Positions 1 to 8,912 of a DNA stretch of 44,340 nucleotides are shown piece after piece. The first letter of the stretch is position 1. Each line of letters opens with the position of its first letter. Under the pieces are notes generated by a model. The model saw only the letters and a program-made list of their open reading frames with translations. It searched no databases and had not been told where the DNA came from. Made by a program: the position numbers and the translations under genes. Source of the DNA: Marivita sp. XM-24bin2 (lineage in GTDB: Bacteria > Pseudomonadota > Alphaproteobacteria > Rhodobacterales > Rhodobacteraceae). The stretch lies in contig QCWH01000034.1 in the NCBI GenBank assembly GCA_003149565.1, positions 1-44,340 on the forward strand, given 5' to 3'.

Positions 1-1
1 C

Positions 2-895
2 CGGTTCTCCGGCGTTGGTCTGCATACCGGTCTTACGGTCAACATGGCCATCTGCCCGGCAACCACCGATCATGGCATTGTCTTTGAGCGGACTGATATC
101 CGTCTGGGCAACGCCCGGATCCCGGCGCGGTTTGATCATGCTGAGCATTCGCCGCTGTGTACCAAGATCGTCAATCAGTCCGGCGTGTCGGTTTCGACTA
201 TCGAACACGTGATGGCGGCACTTGCCGGATGCGGCGTTCACAACGCGTTGGTGCGTATTGACGGCCCCGAGGCCCCAGTCCTTGACGGCAGCGCGGCGCC
301 TTTCGTCCGCCGTATCCTCGCGGCCGGTGTGAAGGAAATGCGTGCGCCGATCCGGGTGATCGAAGTTCTCAGCACGGTTGAGGTCCACACCGCTCAGGGA
401 TGGGCGCGTCTCGGGCCAGGGGCCGGTCTGACCATGGATTTCCACATTGATTTCGCCGATCGTGCAATCGGTCAGCAAAGAAAATCGCTCGATCTTGCGA
501 ACGGCACTTTTGTGCGCGAGCTGTGCGACAGTCGCACGTTTTGCCGGGCCGCTGATGTCGAAGCGATGCGCGCGGTGGGCAAAGCGTTGGGCGGAACAAT
601 GGAGAACGCTGTTGTCGTCGATGGCGATAAGGTGCTCAGCCCGGGTGGCTTGCGGCATAGCGATGAAGCAGTGCGTCACAAGATGCTGGACGCGCTTGGC
701 GATCTCGCATTGGCCGGAGCCCCGTTGCTGGCGCATTACGTGGGACACAAGGCGGGCCATACGCTCACAAACATGCTTCTACGTGAATTGTTTGCGACGC
801 CGGATGGCTACCGTATCCGCGAATGTGACGCCGATCTGGCAGCGCGTTTGCCCGGTGCCGGGGTCAAATCGCACGAGATTCCGGCGGTTGCCTGA
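2..895 (+). CDS. lpxC: UDP-3-O-acyl-N-acetylglucosamine deacetylase, 5' end off window
   Basis: Zinc-dependent deacetylase for the committed step of lipid A synthesis in the cytoplasm. The frame is open from base 2, before the first ATG at 44, and the residues before that ATG (GVGLHTG) are the conserved LpxC N-terminus. The true start is therefore just left of the window, and only about ten residues of the roughly 305 usual are missing. Visible family motifs are the zinc histidine in STIEHVMAAL, the second His and Asp in RHKMLDALGD, and the catalytic His in HKAGHTLTN near the C-terminus. It is followed on the same strand by bamD, also an outer-membrane biogenesis gene, an arrangement common in Rhodobacteraceae. 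No terminator is obvious in the 159-base gap that follows. Confidence 0.96.
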   Translation, partial: RFSGVGLHTGLTVNMAICPATTDHGIVFERTDIRLGNARIPARFDHAEHSPLCTKIVNQSGVSVSTIEHVMAALAGCGVHNALVRIDGPEAPVLDGSAAPFVRRILAAGVKEMRAPIRVIEVLSTVEVHTAQGWARLGPGAGLTMDFHIDFADRAIGQQRKSLDLANGTFVRELCDSRTFCRAADVEAMRAVGKALGGTMENAVVVDGDKVLSPGGLRHSDEAVRHKMLDALGDLALAGAPLLAHYVGHKAGHTLTNMLLRELFATPDGYRIRECDADLAARLPGAGVKSHEIPAVA

Positions 896-1054
896 TCTCG
901 TCTTGCGAAGCGTTCCGGCGCGGGTTCACACAGGTTCAGCACATGGTCATGAGGTTGAGCATCTAAAGGCGTTTTGCCTTCCGATTTAATGTGCTAGGAC
1001 CAAGGGCAGACAAGTGGCATTGATAGCCACGGCGGTGAATCGAAGGTGACGGGC

Positions 1055-1909
1055 ATGGCAGCGGGCAGAAGCGCAAGAGCTGTGATCGGAGCGGGGCTCT
1101 TGGTGTTGACGCTGACGGCGTGTGGCGATGGCGAACGCCCGGGATTCGGACCCGGTGGCGTTCCGATTGAAAACTTCACCGCTGAACAGATTTTCGAACG
1201 AGGCGAGTTTGAGCTGGATCGCAGCGATCCAGAGGATGCTGCGTTCTATTTCTCCGAGGTTGAACGGCTTTACCCATATTCTGAATGGGCCAAGCGCGCG
1301 GTTATTATGCAGGCCTACGCGCATCACCAGAACAAGGATTACGAAAACAGCCGGTCTGCTGCGCAGCGCTATATCGACTTCTACCCAACGGATGAAGACG
1401 CCGCTTATGCACAGTACCTCTTGGCGCTGAGCTATTACGACCAGATCGAGGAAGTGGGCCGCGACCAGGGTTTGACCTTCCTGGCGCTTCAGGCATTGCG
1501 CACCGTCATTGAACGGTATCCGGACAGCGAATATGCCCGGTCCTCTGTTCTGAAGTTCGACCTCGCGTTCGATCATCTGGCAGGCAAGGAAATGGAGATC
1601 GGCCGTTATTACTTGCGCCGCGATCATTACGCAGCTGCGATCAACCGCTTCCGCGTCGTTGTTGAGGATTTCCAGACCACCACGCACACCGCCGAGGCAT
1701 TACATCGTCTGGTGGAAGCGTATTTGTCGCTGGGATTGACGGATGAGGCACAGACCGCAGGGGCCATATTGGGCTATAATTACCAATCTTCCGACTGGTA
1801 CGAGGACAGCTTCAAGCTGCTCACCGGACAGGGGCTGGAACTGAAAGCAACCGGAGACAATTGGCTGCGGCAGGTCTATCGCCAGATGGTCAAGGGGCAG
1901 TGGCTTTGA
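1055..1909 (+). CDS. bamD: Outer membrane assembly lipoprotein BamD (ComL/YfiO)
   Basis: Lipoprotein subunit of the BAM complex that inserts beta-barrel proteins into the outer membrane; TPR-like superhelix on the periplasmic face. The N-terminus is a lipoprotein signal with lipobox LTAC, and the mature chain starts CGDGE. Family features include FERGEFELDRSDPEDAAFYF and RLYPYSEWAKRAVIM, the first TPR pairs, then repeated TPR-like helices to the end. I chose ATG 1055 because GAAGG lies about nine bases upstream. An in-frame GTG at 1046 directly abuts that sequence and is less likely. Length 284 residues is normal. It lies between lpxC and recN, all rightward. Confidence 0.93.
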   Translation: MAAGRSARAVIGAGLLVLTLTACGDGERPGFGPGGVPIENFTAEQIFERGEFELDRSDPEDAAFYFSEVERLYPYSEWAKRAVIMQAYAHHQNKDYENSRSAAQRYIDFYPTDEDAAYAQYLLALSYYDQIEEVGRDQGLTFLALQALRTVIERYPDSEYARSSVLKFDLAFDHLAGKEMEIGRYYLRRDHYAAAINRFRVVVEDFQTTTHTAEALHRLVEAYLSLGLTDEAQTAGAILGYNYQSSDWYEDSFKLLTGQGLELKATGDNWLRQVYRQMVKGQWL

Positions 1910-1950
1910 TCGGGGGGCGGTGCGTCTGAAAACGCGCCCGGTTGCACAGA

Positions 1951-3603
1951 ATGCTGCGCACGCTTGAAATACGGGATATGCTGATCATTGATCGGTTGGA
2001 GCTTGAGTTCCAACCGGGTCTCAACGTGCTGACCGGTGAGACCGGGGCAGGCAAGTCGATCCTGCTTGACAGTCTTGGCTTTGTGCTTGGATGGCGCGGA
2101 CGGGCTGAACTGGTGCGCAGCGGGGCAGAGCAGGGCGAGGTGACCGCTGTGTTTGATCTGCCCAGTGGCCATCCGGCGCATGACGTTCTGGCCGAAGCCG
2201 GTTTCGAGGATGCCGACGAATTGATCCTTCGCCGCGTGAACACTGCCGATGGCCGCAAGACCGGTTGGGTCAATGACCGGCGCGTGACCGGCGAAATGCT
2301 GCGCGCTTTGTCGGATACGCTGGTTGAGTTGCACGGCCAGCACGACGACCGCGGCCTGCTGAACCCAAAGGGGCATCGGGCGCTTCTCGATCAGTTTGCA
2401 GGACATGACGATCTTCTGGCGTCGGTGAAAACGGCGTGGAGCGGTCTGTCCAAGGCCCGCAAAGCGCTGGCGGATGCTGAAGCGGCCTATCAGGCGGCTC
2501 AGGCAGAGGAAGAGTTCCTGCGGCATGCCGTTGACGAATTGGACAAGCTGTCGCCGCAAAACGGGGAGGATGCTGAACTTGATGCGCGTCGACGTATGAT
2601 GCAGGCGTCCGAACGCATTCGCGATGACATTGCCCGCGCTGCACAGGTGATAGGACAGGACGGCGCCGAAAGCGCAATGGCGAACGCATTGCGTTGGCTT
2701 GAAGGGGTGAGTGAAGCCGCTGATGGTCGTTTGGACGAACCCCTGGCTGCCCTGACACGCGCGATGGCGGAACTGGACGAAGCCGCACGGGGTGTATCGG
2801 ACTGTCTCGATGCGCTGGAATTCGATCCGCTTGAGCTTGAGACAACGGAAGAGCGGCTTTTTGCGCTCCGCGCTTTGGCGCGGAAACACAATGTCGGGCC
2901 TGATGAGTTGCCGGGGCTGGCAGATGATCTTCGCGACCGTTTGGCGGCGCTCGACCAAGGGGCAGAGCGTTTGACACAATTGACCTCGGCGTTGCGCTCT
3001 GCCGAGGTCGCCTATGAACAGGCTGCCTCGACACTGCGCGAGAGCCGAGTTTCGGCGGCAGCCAGGCTTGATGCTGCCGTCTGTGCCGAGCTTGCTCCGC
3101 TCAAGATGGAACGCGCTGTCTTTGCAACCGACCTTAAAGAGGCTCCAGCCGGACCAGACGGAAGCGACGCAGTTGCATTTACCGTTGCGACAAATCCGGG
3201 AGCGCCTGCAGGACCAATTGGCAAAATTGCATCGGGTGGTGAATTGAGCCGATTCCTGCTCGCTTTGAAGGTATGTCTGTCAGAGCAGCGCGATGCCGGA
3301 CTGACCATGATCTTCGACGAGATCGACCGCGGTGTGGGTGGGGCAACCGCCGACGCTGTTGGGCGTCGTCTTGCAGCGCTGGCCGATGGAGGACAGGTGT
3401 TGGTTGTCACCCATTCTCCGCAGGTTGCGGCACTCGGCGCGCATCATTGGCGGGTGGAAAAGAAGGTAGCGGACGAGCAGACAACATCGACCGTGGTGCC
3501 GCTTGATACATCCGCTCGGGAAGGCGAAATCGCCCGCATGTTGGCGGGCGATACCATTACCGACGAGGCCCGCGCGGCGGCGCGGGCGCTCTTGGCAGGT
3601 TAA
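1951..3603 (+). CDS. recN: DNA repair protein RecN
   Basis: SMC-like ATPase involved in double-strand break repair, 550 residues. The N-terminus has the typical LRTLEIRDMLIIDRLELEF beginning and Walker A GETGAGKS near residue 30. The middle is a long Ala/Glu-rich coiled coil. The C-terminal half has the ABC signature region SGGELSRFLLALK and Walker B MIFDEIDRGVGG, then the switch histidine in VVTHSPQVAALG. ATG 1951 matches family starts; a TTG three codons upstream is possible. It begins 41 bases after bamD, so it may be co-transcribed. Alphaproteobacterial recN is often LexA-controlled, but I see no clear SOS box here, which fits read-through from bamD. Confidence 0.96.
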   Translation: MLRTLEIRDMLIIDRLELEFQPGLNVLTGETGAGKSILLDSLGFVLGWRGRAELVRSGAEQGEVTAVFDLPSGHPAHDVLAEAGFEDADELILRRVNTADGRKTGWVNDRRVTGEMLRALSDTLVELHGQHDDRGLLNPKGHRALLDQFAGHDDLLASVKTAWSGLSKARKALADAEAAYQAAQAEEEFLRHAVDELDKLSPQNGEDAELDARRRMMQASERIRDDIARAAQVIGQDGAESAMANALRWLEGVSEAADGRLDEPLAALTRAMAELDEAARGVSDCLDALEFDPLELETTEERLFALRALARKHNVGPDELPGLADDLRDRLAALDQGAERLTQLTSALRSAEVAYEQAASTLRESRVSAAARLDAAVCAELAPLKMERAVFATDLKEAPAGPDGSDAVAFTVATNPGAPAGPIGKIASGGELSRFLLALKVCLSEQRDAGLTMIFDEIDRGVGGATADAVGRRLAALADGGQVLVVTHSPQVAALGAHHWRVEKKVADEQTTSTVVPLDTSAREGEIARMLAGDTITDEARAAARALLAG

Positions 3604-3884
3604 AGGCGCGTCATGCCGTAGCCTGCCAGTGCCAGTGTGATGCCGCTGAACACGGTCCGCATCACGTTGAAGACCTGCCAGGTTCCGGAATATTCATCCC
3701 AAATGGCCTGCGCCGCCGCGATATCCGTGAGAACGGTCAGCAAACCCAGAGCGTCGTTCATGGGCACATTGTTGGTCATGGTCAGGATAATGCCGCCGGC
3801 TGCGCAGATCATCCCGCCCAGACCAAATGCCAGCGCCGCGCAATTCCGGGGGTGAATAGGCGGCAGGGAGGGGATCCATATCAA
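3600..3884 (-). pseudogene. Truncated DUF1772 membrane protein
   Basis: The readable product is 94 residues with a TTG start. It keeps the C-terminal half of a DUF1772 (anthrone-oxygenase-like) membrane protein: a membrane helix, the signature TMTNNVPMNDAL, then IWDEYSGTWQVFNVMRT and a final helix. The N-terminal half of this family, normally a further 60-80 residues with two helices, is missing, and the divergent tetR starts only 64 bases upstream, so there is no room for it. A neighbouring frame has an ATG (MDPLPAAYS...), so a frameshift could be involved as well as a deletion. The stop overlaps the recN stop region on the other strand. Decay is an inference from missing length; a short functional form cannot be excluded. 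Confidence 0.55.
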
Positions 3885-3894
3885 TTCCTTTAAA

Positions 3895-3916
3895 ATCCGT
3901 ACACATGGTTACGGAT
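3895..3916. promoter_or_regulatory. Inverted-repeat operator between DUF1772 and tetR
   Basis: Perfect 7-bp arms ATCCGTA (3895-3901) and TACGGAT (3910-3916) are separated by eight bases. The site sits in the 64-bp gap between a divergent TetR-family gene and its presumed DUF1772 target, the usual place for a TetR operator. That the adjacent regulator binds it is inference from position and symmetry. Confidence 0.6.
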
Positions 3917-3948
3917 ATGAGCCAAGCAAGGATTTTCGGAGATCGCGG

Positions 3949-4548
3949 ATGCGCGAGGACAACAAGCAGCAGCGAAAAGAGCAGATCGAAACTGCCGCAT
4001 AGGTCCTCTTGGCGGAAAAGGGCTTCCAAAACATGTCGATGCTCGCAGTTTCGAAGGAGGCCAAAGCGTCGAATGAGACGCTCTATCGGTGGTATGGCGA
4101 CAAGATCGGATTGTTCAAAGCTCTGATCGAAAAAATCGCAGAGCATGTCGCAGAGCGCCTGCGCCAGGCCTTGGGGGAAGGCGCGCAGCTTTATCAGGCT
4201 CTTGCGGGTTTGGGGCCGGTTCTTTTGTCGGTGTTGCTTGGTGATCGGGCCGTTGCGCTCAATCGTGCGGCAGCGGCGGATGCAAGTGGCAGGCTTGGCA
4301 AGGTTTGGGCCCAAGAGGGGCGTGGCGAGGTATATCCGCTGATCGTAGCGTTGTTCGAAAAGTTGGTTGCGCAAGGCCGGCTCAAAGGATCCCCGCCCGA
4401 GATTGCGGCGCTATACGTCGATCTGCTGGTTGGCGATTTACAAATTCGGCGCGCCACGGGCGCATTGGGTCCTCTGCGTGATAGGGTCATCAAAGAGCGC
4501 GCAGAACGTGCAGAGGCGCGCCTTATCGCGCTGGTTGGCGTGTCTTGA
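3949..4548 (+). pseudogene. TetR-family regulator interrupted by an amber codon
   Basis: From ATG 3949 the frame reads MREDNKQQRKEQIETAA, then TAG at 4000-4002, then continues in the same frame as VLLAEKGFQNMSM...ETLYRWYGDKIGLF to a stop at 4548. With the TAG read through, this is an ordinary TetR protein of about 199 residues, with the stop in helix 1 of the DNA-binding domain. The HTH core (MLAVSKEAKASNETLYRWYGDK) and the C-terminal ligand domain are intact. A restart at TTG 4009, with a weak AGG six bases before it, would give a 179-residue protein lacking most of helix 1. The divergent partner is also shortened, so real decay is more likely than a sequencing error, though one base change would explain it. 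Confidence 0.75.
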
Positions 4549-4664
4549 CATCGTCAGACACAGAGAGTGATCCAGCAAGGGGTGGACACCACAGGTGCAT
4601 CGGATAAGCCTAGATAAACAGCAGATTTTTGGCGTGGTTCGGTTTTGCGAAAGGACCGCTGGGC

Positions 4665-6341
4665 ATGGCGCCGGCTTTACGTGGTCAAATCCAGGCAATG
4701 AGGAGACAGTTCGCGCGCGGCTGGGATTTGCTGCGCCATAAAGGACCGTCCCAATTCCAATTCTGGCTGATCGCGCTTCTTATCGGGATTGCCGCGGGCC
4801 TCGCCGCAACGTTGTTCCGACTGGCCATCACCTTTCTGCAAACCAGCGCGTACGGCACGCCCAGTGTCACCACGATTCACAGCTATGCTGAAAACCTGCC
4901 ATGGTGGATGCTCTTGTTGATCCCCACCTTGGGCGGGCTCGTTGTAGGGGTGATCGTTCATTACTTCACACCCGATGGCCGGGTCCGATCGGTTGCGGAT
5001 GTCATCGAAGGGGCCGCATTGAACGATGGCCGGGTTGAGAAAAAGGCGGGCATAGCCTCTGCGGTCTGTTCCTGGATCACCCTCTCTACCGGAGGCAGCA
5101 CGGGCCGCGAAGGGCCGGTTGTCCATATCGCCGCGATGCTGTCCTCTTGGGTTTCTAACACAATCCGGGCCGATGGGATCACTGGGCGTGACCTGTTGGG
5201 CTGTGCCGTCGCTGCGGCTGTTTCAGCGAGCTTCAACGCGCCCATTGCCGGGGCGCTCTTTGCGCTTGAGGTCATCCTGCGCCATTTTGCAGTGCATGCA
5301 TTTGCGCCGATTGTTGTCGCAAGTGCGGCGGGCACGGTGATCAATCGTTTGGTCTTTGGCGATGTGACCGAATTCAAATTGCCCGGTACGACAACCGTGG
5401 AGTTTTATCTGGAGCTTCCCGCCTTCTTCATCCTGGGGCTGGTTTGTGGATTGGTCGCGGTCGCAATGATGCGGGCCGTGTTTCTGGCCGACGATATCGG
5501 CACAAATCTGCAGAAGAAAATGGGCTTGCCGCATCTGCTGCGCCCGGCTGTGGCCGGTGTCATGCTGGGCGCGCTTGCGATCTGGTTTCCGCATATCATC
5601 GGTGTGGGATACGAGACCACGTCGCGCGCCTTGACCGGCGCGCTACTGTGGCACGAGGCGGTGGTTTTCGCCATGCTCAAGGTTGTGGCTGTTGCCGTCA
5701 CGATGGGCGGCCGTATGGGCGGCGGGGTCTTTTCACCCTCGCTCATGCTGGGGGCCCTGACCGGACTGGCCTTCGGGTTGATTGCAACTGGCCTCTTTCC
5801 AGATCAGTCCGGCACCGCCACGCTCTATGCGCTTGCTGGCATGGGGGCGGTTGCCGCCGCCGTTCTCGGTGCGCCGATTTCCACGACATTGATCGTTTTT
5901 GAACTGACAGGGGACTGGCAGACCGGTTTGGCGGTCATGGTCTCGGTGTCCATGTCCACCGCCGTGTCCGCACGTCTTGTCGACAGATCATTCTTCCTGA
6001 CCCAACTTGAGCGCCGCAATGTGCATCTGGCAGCTGGGCCTCAGGCGTATCTGCTGGCGATGTTCCGCGTGCAGGGCGTGATGCGGAAGCCGACCGACAG
6101 CAAGGCGGCGGATGAAGAGGCCTGTCTGACAATGATCGAGCAGGGACTTTACGTTCAGGCGCAAGCCACGTTGGAAACGGCCTTGCCGCTCTTTGACAAG
6201 TCCGGTGTCGCGTTTCTGCCGGTGGTCAAAATGGAGGGCCCGGATAGCACCCCCGTCCTGCAGGGCGCGCTGTTCCATGTCGATGCCCTGAAAGCCTACA
6301 ATCGCGCGCTGGCCGCGACGGCGGAGGAAGAGCACAGCTGA
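4665..6341 (+). CDS. CLC-family chloride channel/transporter
   Basis: Multi-pass inner-membrane protein of the CLC superfamily, 558 residues with about ten hydrophobic helices. Diagnostic motifs are GREGP at 147-151 with the gating glutamate E149, the helix-breaking FNAPIAGALFALE around 190-202, and GGVFSP near 353-358. The position equivalent to the internal proton glutamate of the E. coli exchanger is Val (E202-V203), the pattern of CLC channels, so passive chloride conductance is plausible. The selectivity motif GSGIP is not recognisable (VRSVADVIEG in its place). The last 100 residues resemble a degenerate CBS domain. I chose ATG 4665, preceded by AAAGGA; a TTG at 4629 would add 12 residues. 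Confidence 0.92.
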   Translation: MAPALRGQIQAMRRQFARGWDLLRHKGPSQFQFWLIALLIGIAAGLAATLFRLAITFLQTSAYGTPSVTTIHSYAENLPWWMLLLIPTLGGLVVGVIVHYFTPDGRVRSVADVIEGAALNDGRVEKKAGIASAVCSWITLSTGGSTGREGPVVHIAAMLSSWVSNTIRADGITGRDLLGCAVAAAVSASFNAPIAGALFALEVILRHFAVHAFAPIVVASAAGTVINRLVFGDVTEFKLPGTTTVEFYLELPAFFILGLVCGLVAVAMMRAVFLADDIGTNLQKKMGLPHLLRPAVAGVMLGALAIWFPHIIGVGYETTSRALTGALLWHEAVVFAMLKVVAVAVTMGGRMGGGVFSPSLMLGALTGLAFGLIATGLFPDQSGTATLYALAGMGAVAAAVLGAPISTTLIVFELTGDWQTGLAVMVSVSMSTAVSARLVDRSFFLTQLERRNVHLAAGPQAYLLAMFRVQGVMRKPTDSKAADEEACLTMIEQGLYVQAQATLETALPLFDKSGVAFLPVVKMEGPDSTPVLQGALFHVDALKAYNRALAATAEEEHS

Positions 6342-6412
6342 CACCTACCGAACACTGGCCATACTGGTCGCTCAATTTCCGAAAACATGCCGCGTGCCGA
6401 CAGGGGCTTAAG

Positions 6413-6436
6413 GCCTTTGCTTTCGAAAGCAAAGGC
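6413..6436. repeat. 24-bp perfect palindrome after the CLC gene
   Basis: The 12-base half GCCTTTGCTTTC (6413-6424) is followed immediately by its reverse complement (6425-6436), a self-complementary element centred on TTCGAA. It lies 72 bases past the CLC stop, in the 216-base gap before the convergent DUF427 gene. No T-tract follows on either side, so it is not a classical terminator. It may be an mRNA 3'-end hairpin or a binding site for a dimeric protein. The rest of the gap shows nothing I can name. Confidence 0.6.
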
Positions 6437-6557
6437 TGGACGCTCCAACCGGCCGGGGGCGGCGGTGGTCGATCCTGTTGCGCACGAGGGTATCTGGTAC
6501 AGCTATCGGACGGTGCGCGCGTTAACGGGCCGTCGTTGTGATTGAACTGCGCAGCCC

Positions 6558-6902
6558 TTACACGCGTTCGACGGTCACACCATCCTGCACATAGAACGCA
6601 AGATGATCCTTGATGTCGGCAACCTCGGGCTTTGGATCTGTATAGGACCAGACCGCATTCTTGTAGGTCATGCTTTTCGACATGATGTCAAAATAGCTGG
6701 CGTCACCTTTATGGGGGCATGTCGTGCTGTGATCTGAAGAATCCAAAAACGCCATCGCGACGTCGGAGCGGGGGAAATAGATGACGAACGGCATATCGCC
6801 TTCGGTCAGTTCCAACGCATTTCTGCTTTCAGCGATTACCGCGCCACCAGCGCGCACCACCCACGTGCCTTCAGCAGGCCTGATCGTAATGTGTTTTTGC
6901 AT
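6558..6902 (-). CDS. DUF427 domain protein
   Basis: Soluble 114-residue protein of the DUF427 family, a compact beta-rich fold of unknown biochemical function. Hallmarks are the N-terminal ITIRPAEGTWVVRAGGAVIAES, FPRSDVAM, and the conserved TTCPHKGDASYFDI stretch, then W-S-Y-x-D-P-K and a C-terminal HLAFYVQDGVTVE. ATG 6902 is chosen because AAGGGATGG precedes it; longer readings upstream have no family similarity. It lies 59 bases downstream of pepP on the same strand and may share its transcript. No enzymatic function can be assigned from sequence. Confidence 0.9.
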   Translation of the reverse strand: MQKHITIRPAEGTWVVRAGGAVIAESRNALELTEGDMPFVIYFPRSDVAMAFLDSSDHSTTCPHKGDASYFDIMSKSMTYKNAVWSYTDPKPEVADIKDHLAFYVQDGVTVERV

Positions 6903-6961
6903 GATCCATCCCTTTTGCGGACGATGTACCGGGGTTGGCAGGGGATTGTAAATGTTTATGG

Positions 6962-8743
6962 TCAGATCGCGGCGCAGGCATTGGTGAGCCAAATTGACAC
7001 TTCGCCCTCCACCAGTGGCCCAATCCGCGCCAAGACCTCTGCGTGATAACTGTTCAACCACGCCCGCTCGGCCTCGGTAAGCAGGTCACGGTCAACCAGC
7101 CGGGTGTCGATCGGCACATGGGTGAGCGTCTCAAAACGGTACATCTGATCGACCGTCTGGCCGGGCAGGGCAGGGGCCTCTTCCACAATGATCAGGTTCT
7201 CGATCCGGATCCCGAATGCGCCCTCCTTGTAGAAGCCCGGCTCGTTCGACAGGATCATTCCTGGCATGAAAGGCACAGTGCCAGTGCGGGCCAGACGCTG
7301 CGGCCCCTCATGTACACTCAGATACGACCCGACACCATGGCCGGTACCATGCCCGTAATCCAGACCCTGTTCCCACAGCGCCACCCGCGCCAAAGCATCC
7401 ATATCGCGCCCCGCAAGCCCCTTGGGCCATCGCAAGCGCGAAATCGCGATCATCCCCTTGAGCACCAAGGTAAAGGCACGTTTTTCCTCAGCGCCGACTG
7501 CGCCTATGGCCATTGTCCGCGTGACGTCTGTTGTTCCATCAACATATTGGCCGCCGCTGTCGACCAGCAGCAGACCCTCGTCGACCGGGCGATTGGTGTT
7601 TTCCGTGACCCGGTAATGCACAATTGCACCGTTCGGACCAGCGCCGGAGATGGTGTCAAAGCTGATGTCGCGCAGCGCGTTGGTTGCCGAGCGTTCAGAC
7701 TCCAGCCGCTTGACCACATCAATCTCGGTCAGGCTTCCGGCTGGCTGCTGATCGAGCCAGCAAAGGAACCGCGCCATCGCCGCACCGTCGCGCAAATGCG
7801 CGGCACGGGCGCCGTCCAGTTCGGCTGTAGATTTGCAGGCTTTGGGCAGAGCACAGGGGTCCTGCGCCTCGACAATCTGGATGTCCGCATCCCGCAGCGT
7901 ATCGGCGACGATGACGGGACAACTCGCCGGATCTATCTGTACAGGTCCCTCCAGATCGGTCAGAGCGGGCAAAAACCCGTCAACGGGTTGCACCTCGACC
8001 TTTGACCCCAGATGATCACCGAGATTGGTGAGCTTCTCGGGATTGACGAACAGCGTCACATGCCCGTCTGCATGCAAGACGGCAAAGCCGTGCACAAACG
8101 GGGTCCGGGGCACATCGTCGCCACGGATGTTCAAAAGCCAGCAAATGCTGTCGGGCAGGGTCAGAACGGCCGCCTGGGCAGGGCCCAAACTGGTTGCGAG
8201 CCGGTCGATCTTGGCGGTATGCGCCTCTCCGGCAAGGTCCACCGGTTGCACAAAAGCCGAGGTTGCAGGTGGTTCGGGCTGGTCATCCCAGACCCGGTCC
8301 ACCAAATTGTCTGACCGTCTCAGTGTGACATTTTTCGCTGCTGCTTCCAGCTCTCGCAGTTGCGCTACGGTGTGCAACCATGGGTCAAAACCGATCACGG
8401 CGCCATCGCCGGCGTTCTCGGACAGCCATGCGCCCAGTGACACTTCGGGCCAGTCAACCGGTGTGAATACGTCGGCGACCTGCGCACGAACCTGCACCCG
8501 ATAGCGGCCGTCAACAAACACAGCCGCCGTGTTCGCCAGCGCAATGCAATAGCCTGCCGATCCGGTAAACCCCGTAAGCCAGGCCAGTCGGCTGTCCCGG
8601 TCGGCAACGTATTCACCCTGATGCGCATCTGCGCGTGGAACGATAAACCCGTCGAAGCCTTCTGCGGTCATGACGTCGCGCAATGCGCTCAATCGGGGCG
8701 GGCCCTGTTCGGGGGATGCCGTTTCGGTAAAGCTTTGAAACAT
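6962..8743 (-). CDS. pepP: Xaa-Pro aminopeptidase (M24B)
   Basis: Cytosolic metallopeptidase that removes an N-terminal residue next to proline; 593 residues, the large form with two creatinase N-terminal domains before the pita-bread catalytic domain. The metal ligands of the M24 fold are visible: Asp in LLVDSGGQY (about 394), Asp in DGTTDVTRT (about 406), His in GHGTGHGVGSYLSVHEGP (about 468), Glu in NEPGFYKEG (about 501) and Glu in GIRIENL (about 513). ATG 8743 gives the expected N-terminus (MFQSFTETASPEQGPPRL), with a GA-rich ribosome site AAAGAGAG before it. The open frame continues about 75 codons upstream but runs through the intergenic hairpins and is not coding. Confidence 0.93.
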   Translation of the reverse strand: MFQSFTETASPEQGPPRLSALRDVMTAEGFDGFIVPRADAHQGEYVADRDSRLAWLTGFTGSAGYCIALANTAAVFVDGRYRVQVRAQVADVFTPVDWPEVSLGAWLSENAGDGAVIGFDPWLHTVAQLRELEAAAKNVTLRRSDNLVDRVWDDQPEPPATSAFVQPVDLAGEAHTAKIDRLATSLGPAQAAVLTLPDSICWLLNIRGDDVPRTPFVHGFAVLHADGHVTLFVNPEKLTNLGDHLGSKVEVQPVDGFLPALTDLEGPVQIDPASCPVIVADTLRDADIQIVEAQDPCALPKACKSTAELDGARAAHLRDGAAMARFLCWLDQQPAGSLTEIDVVKRLESERSATNALRDISFDTISGAGPNGAIVHYRVTENTNRPVDEGLLLVDSGGQYVDGTTDVTRTMAIGAVGAEEKRAFTLVLKGMIAISRLRWPKGLAGRDMDALARVALWEQGLDYGHGTGHGVGSYLSVHEGPQRLARTGTVPFMPGMILSNEPGFYKEGAFGIRIENLIIVEEAPALPGQTVDQMYRFETLTHVPIDTRLVDRDLLTEAERAWLNSYHAEVLARIGPLVEGEVSIWLTNACAAI

Positions 8744-8857
8744 GGCGCTCTCTTTCTGTGATATGACGCAAACGAACCCGGATTTGCAGAGCAAGGCAAC
8801 CCCGCAATAAAAGCGACAGCAAACGGTCCACTTCTTCTTTTTTACAAATATGCAAAT

Positions 8858-8904
8858 GCGCGGCCTGAAAGGCCGCGCTGGTCGGACCGGCGCAGCCGGT
8901 CCGA
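8858..8904 (-). terminator. Tandem hairpins after cobT
   Basis: Two strong GC stems stand side by side: GCGCGGCC/GGCCGCGC with loop TGAAA (8858-8878), and TCGGACCGG/CCGGTCCGA with loop CGCAG (8882-8904). They begin nine bases past the cobT stop, read leftward, and are followed by AT-rich sequence with T-runs, so they probably end the cobT transcript and insulate pepP. Confidence 0.7.
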
Positions 8905-8912
8905 AAGCTCTG

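Noticed and set aside
1876-2979. Leftward 367-codon open frame opposite recN
   Set aside because: Antisense shadow; recN carries Walker A, signature and Walker B motifs on the other strand.
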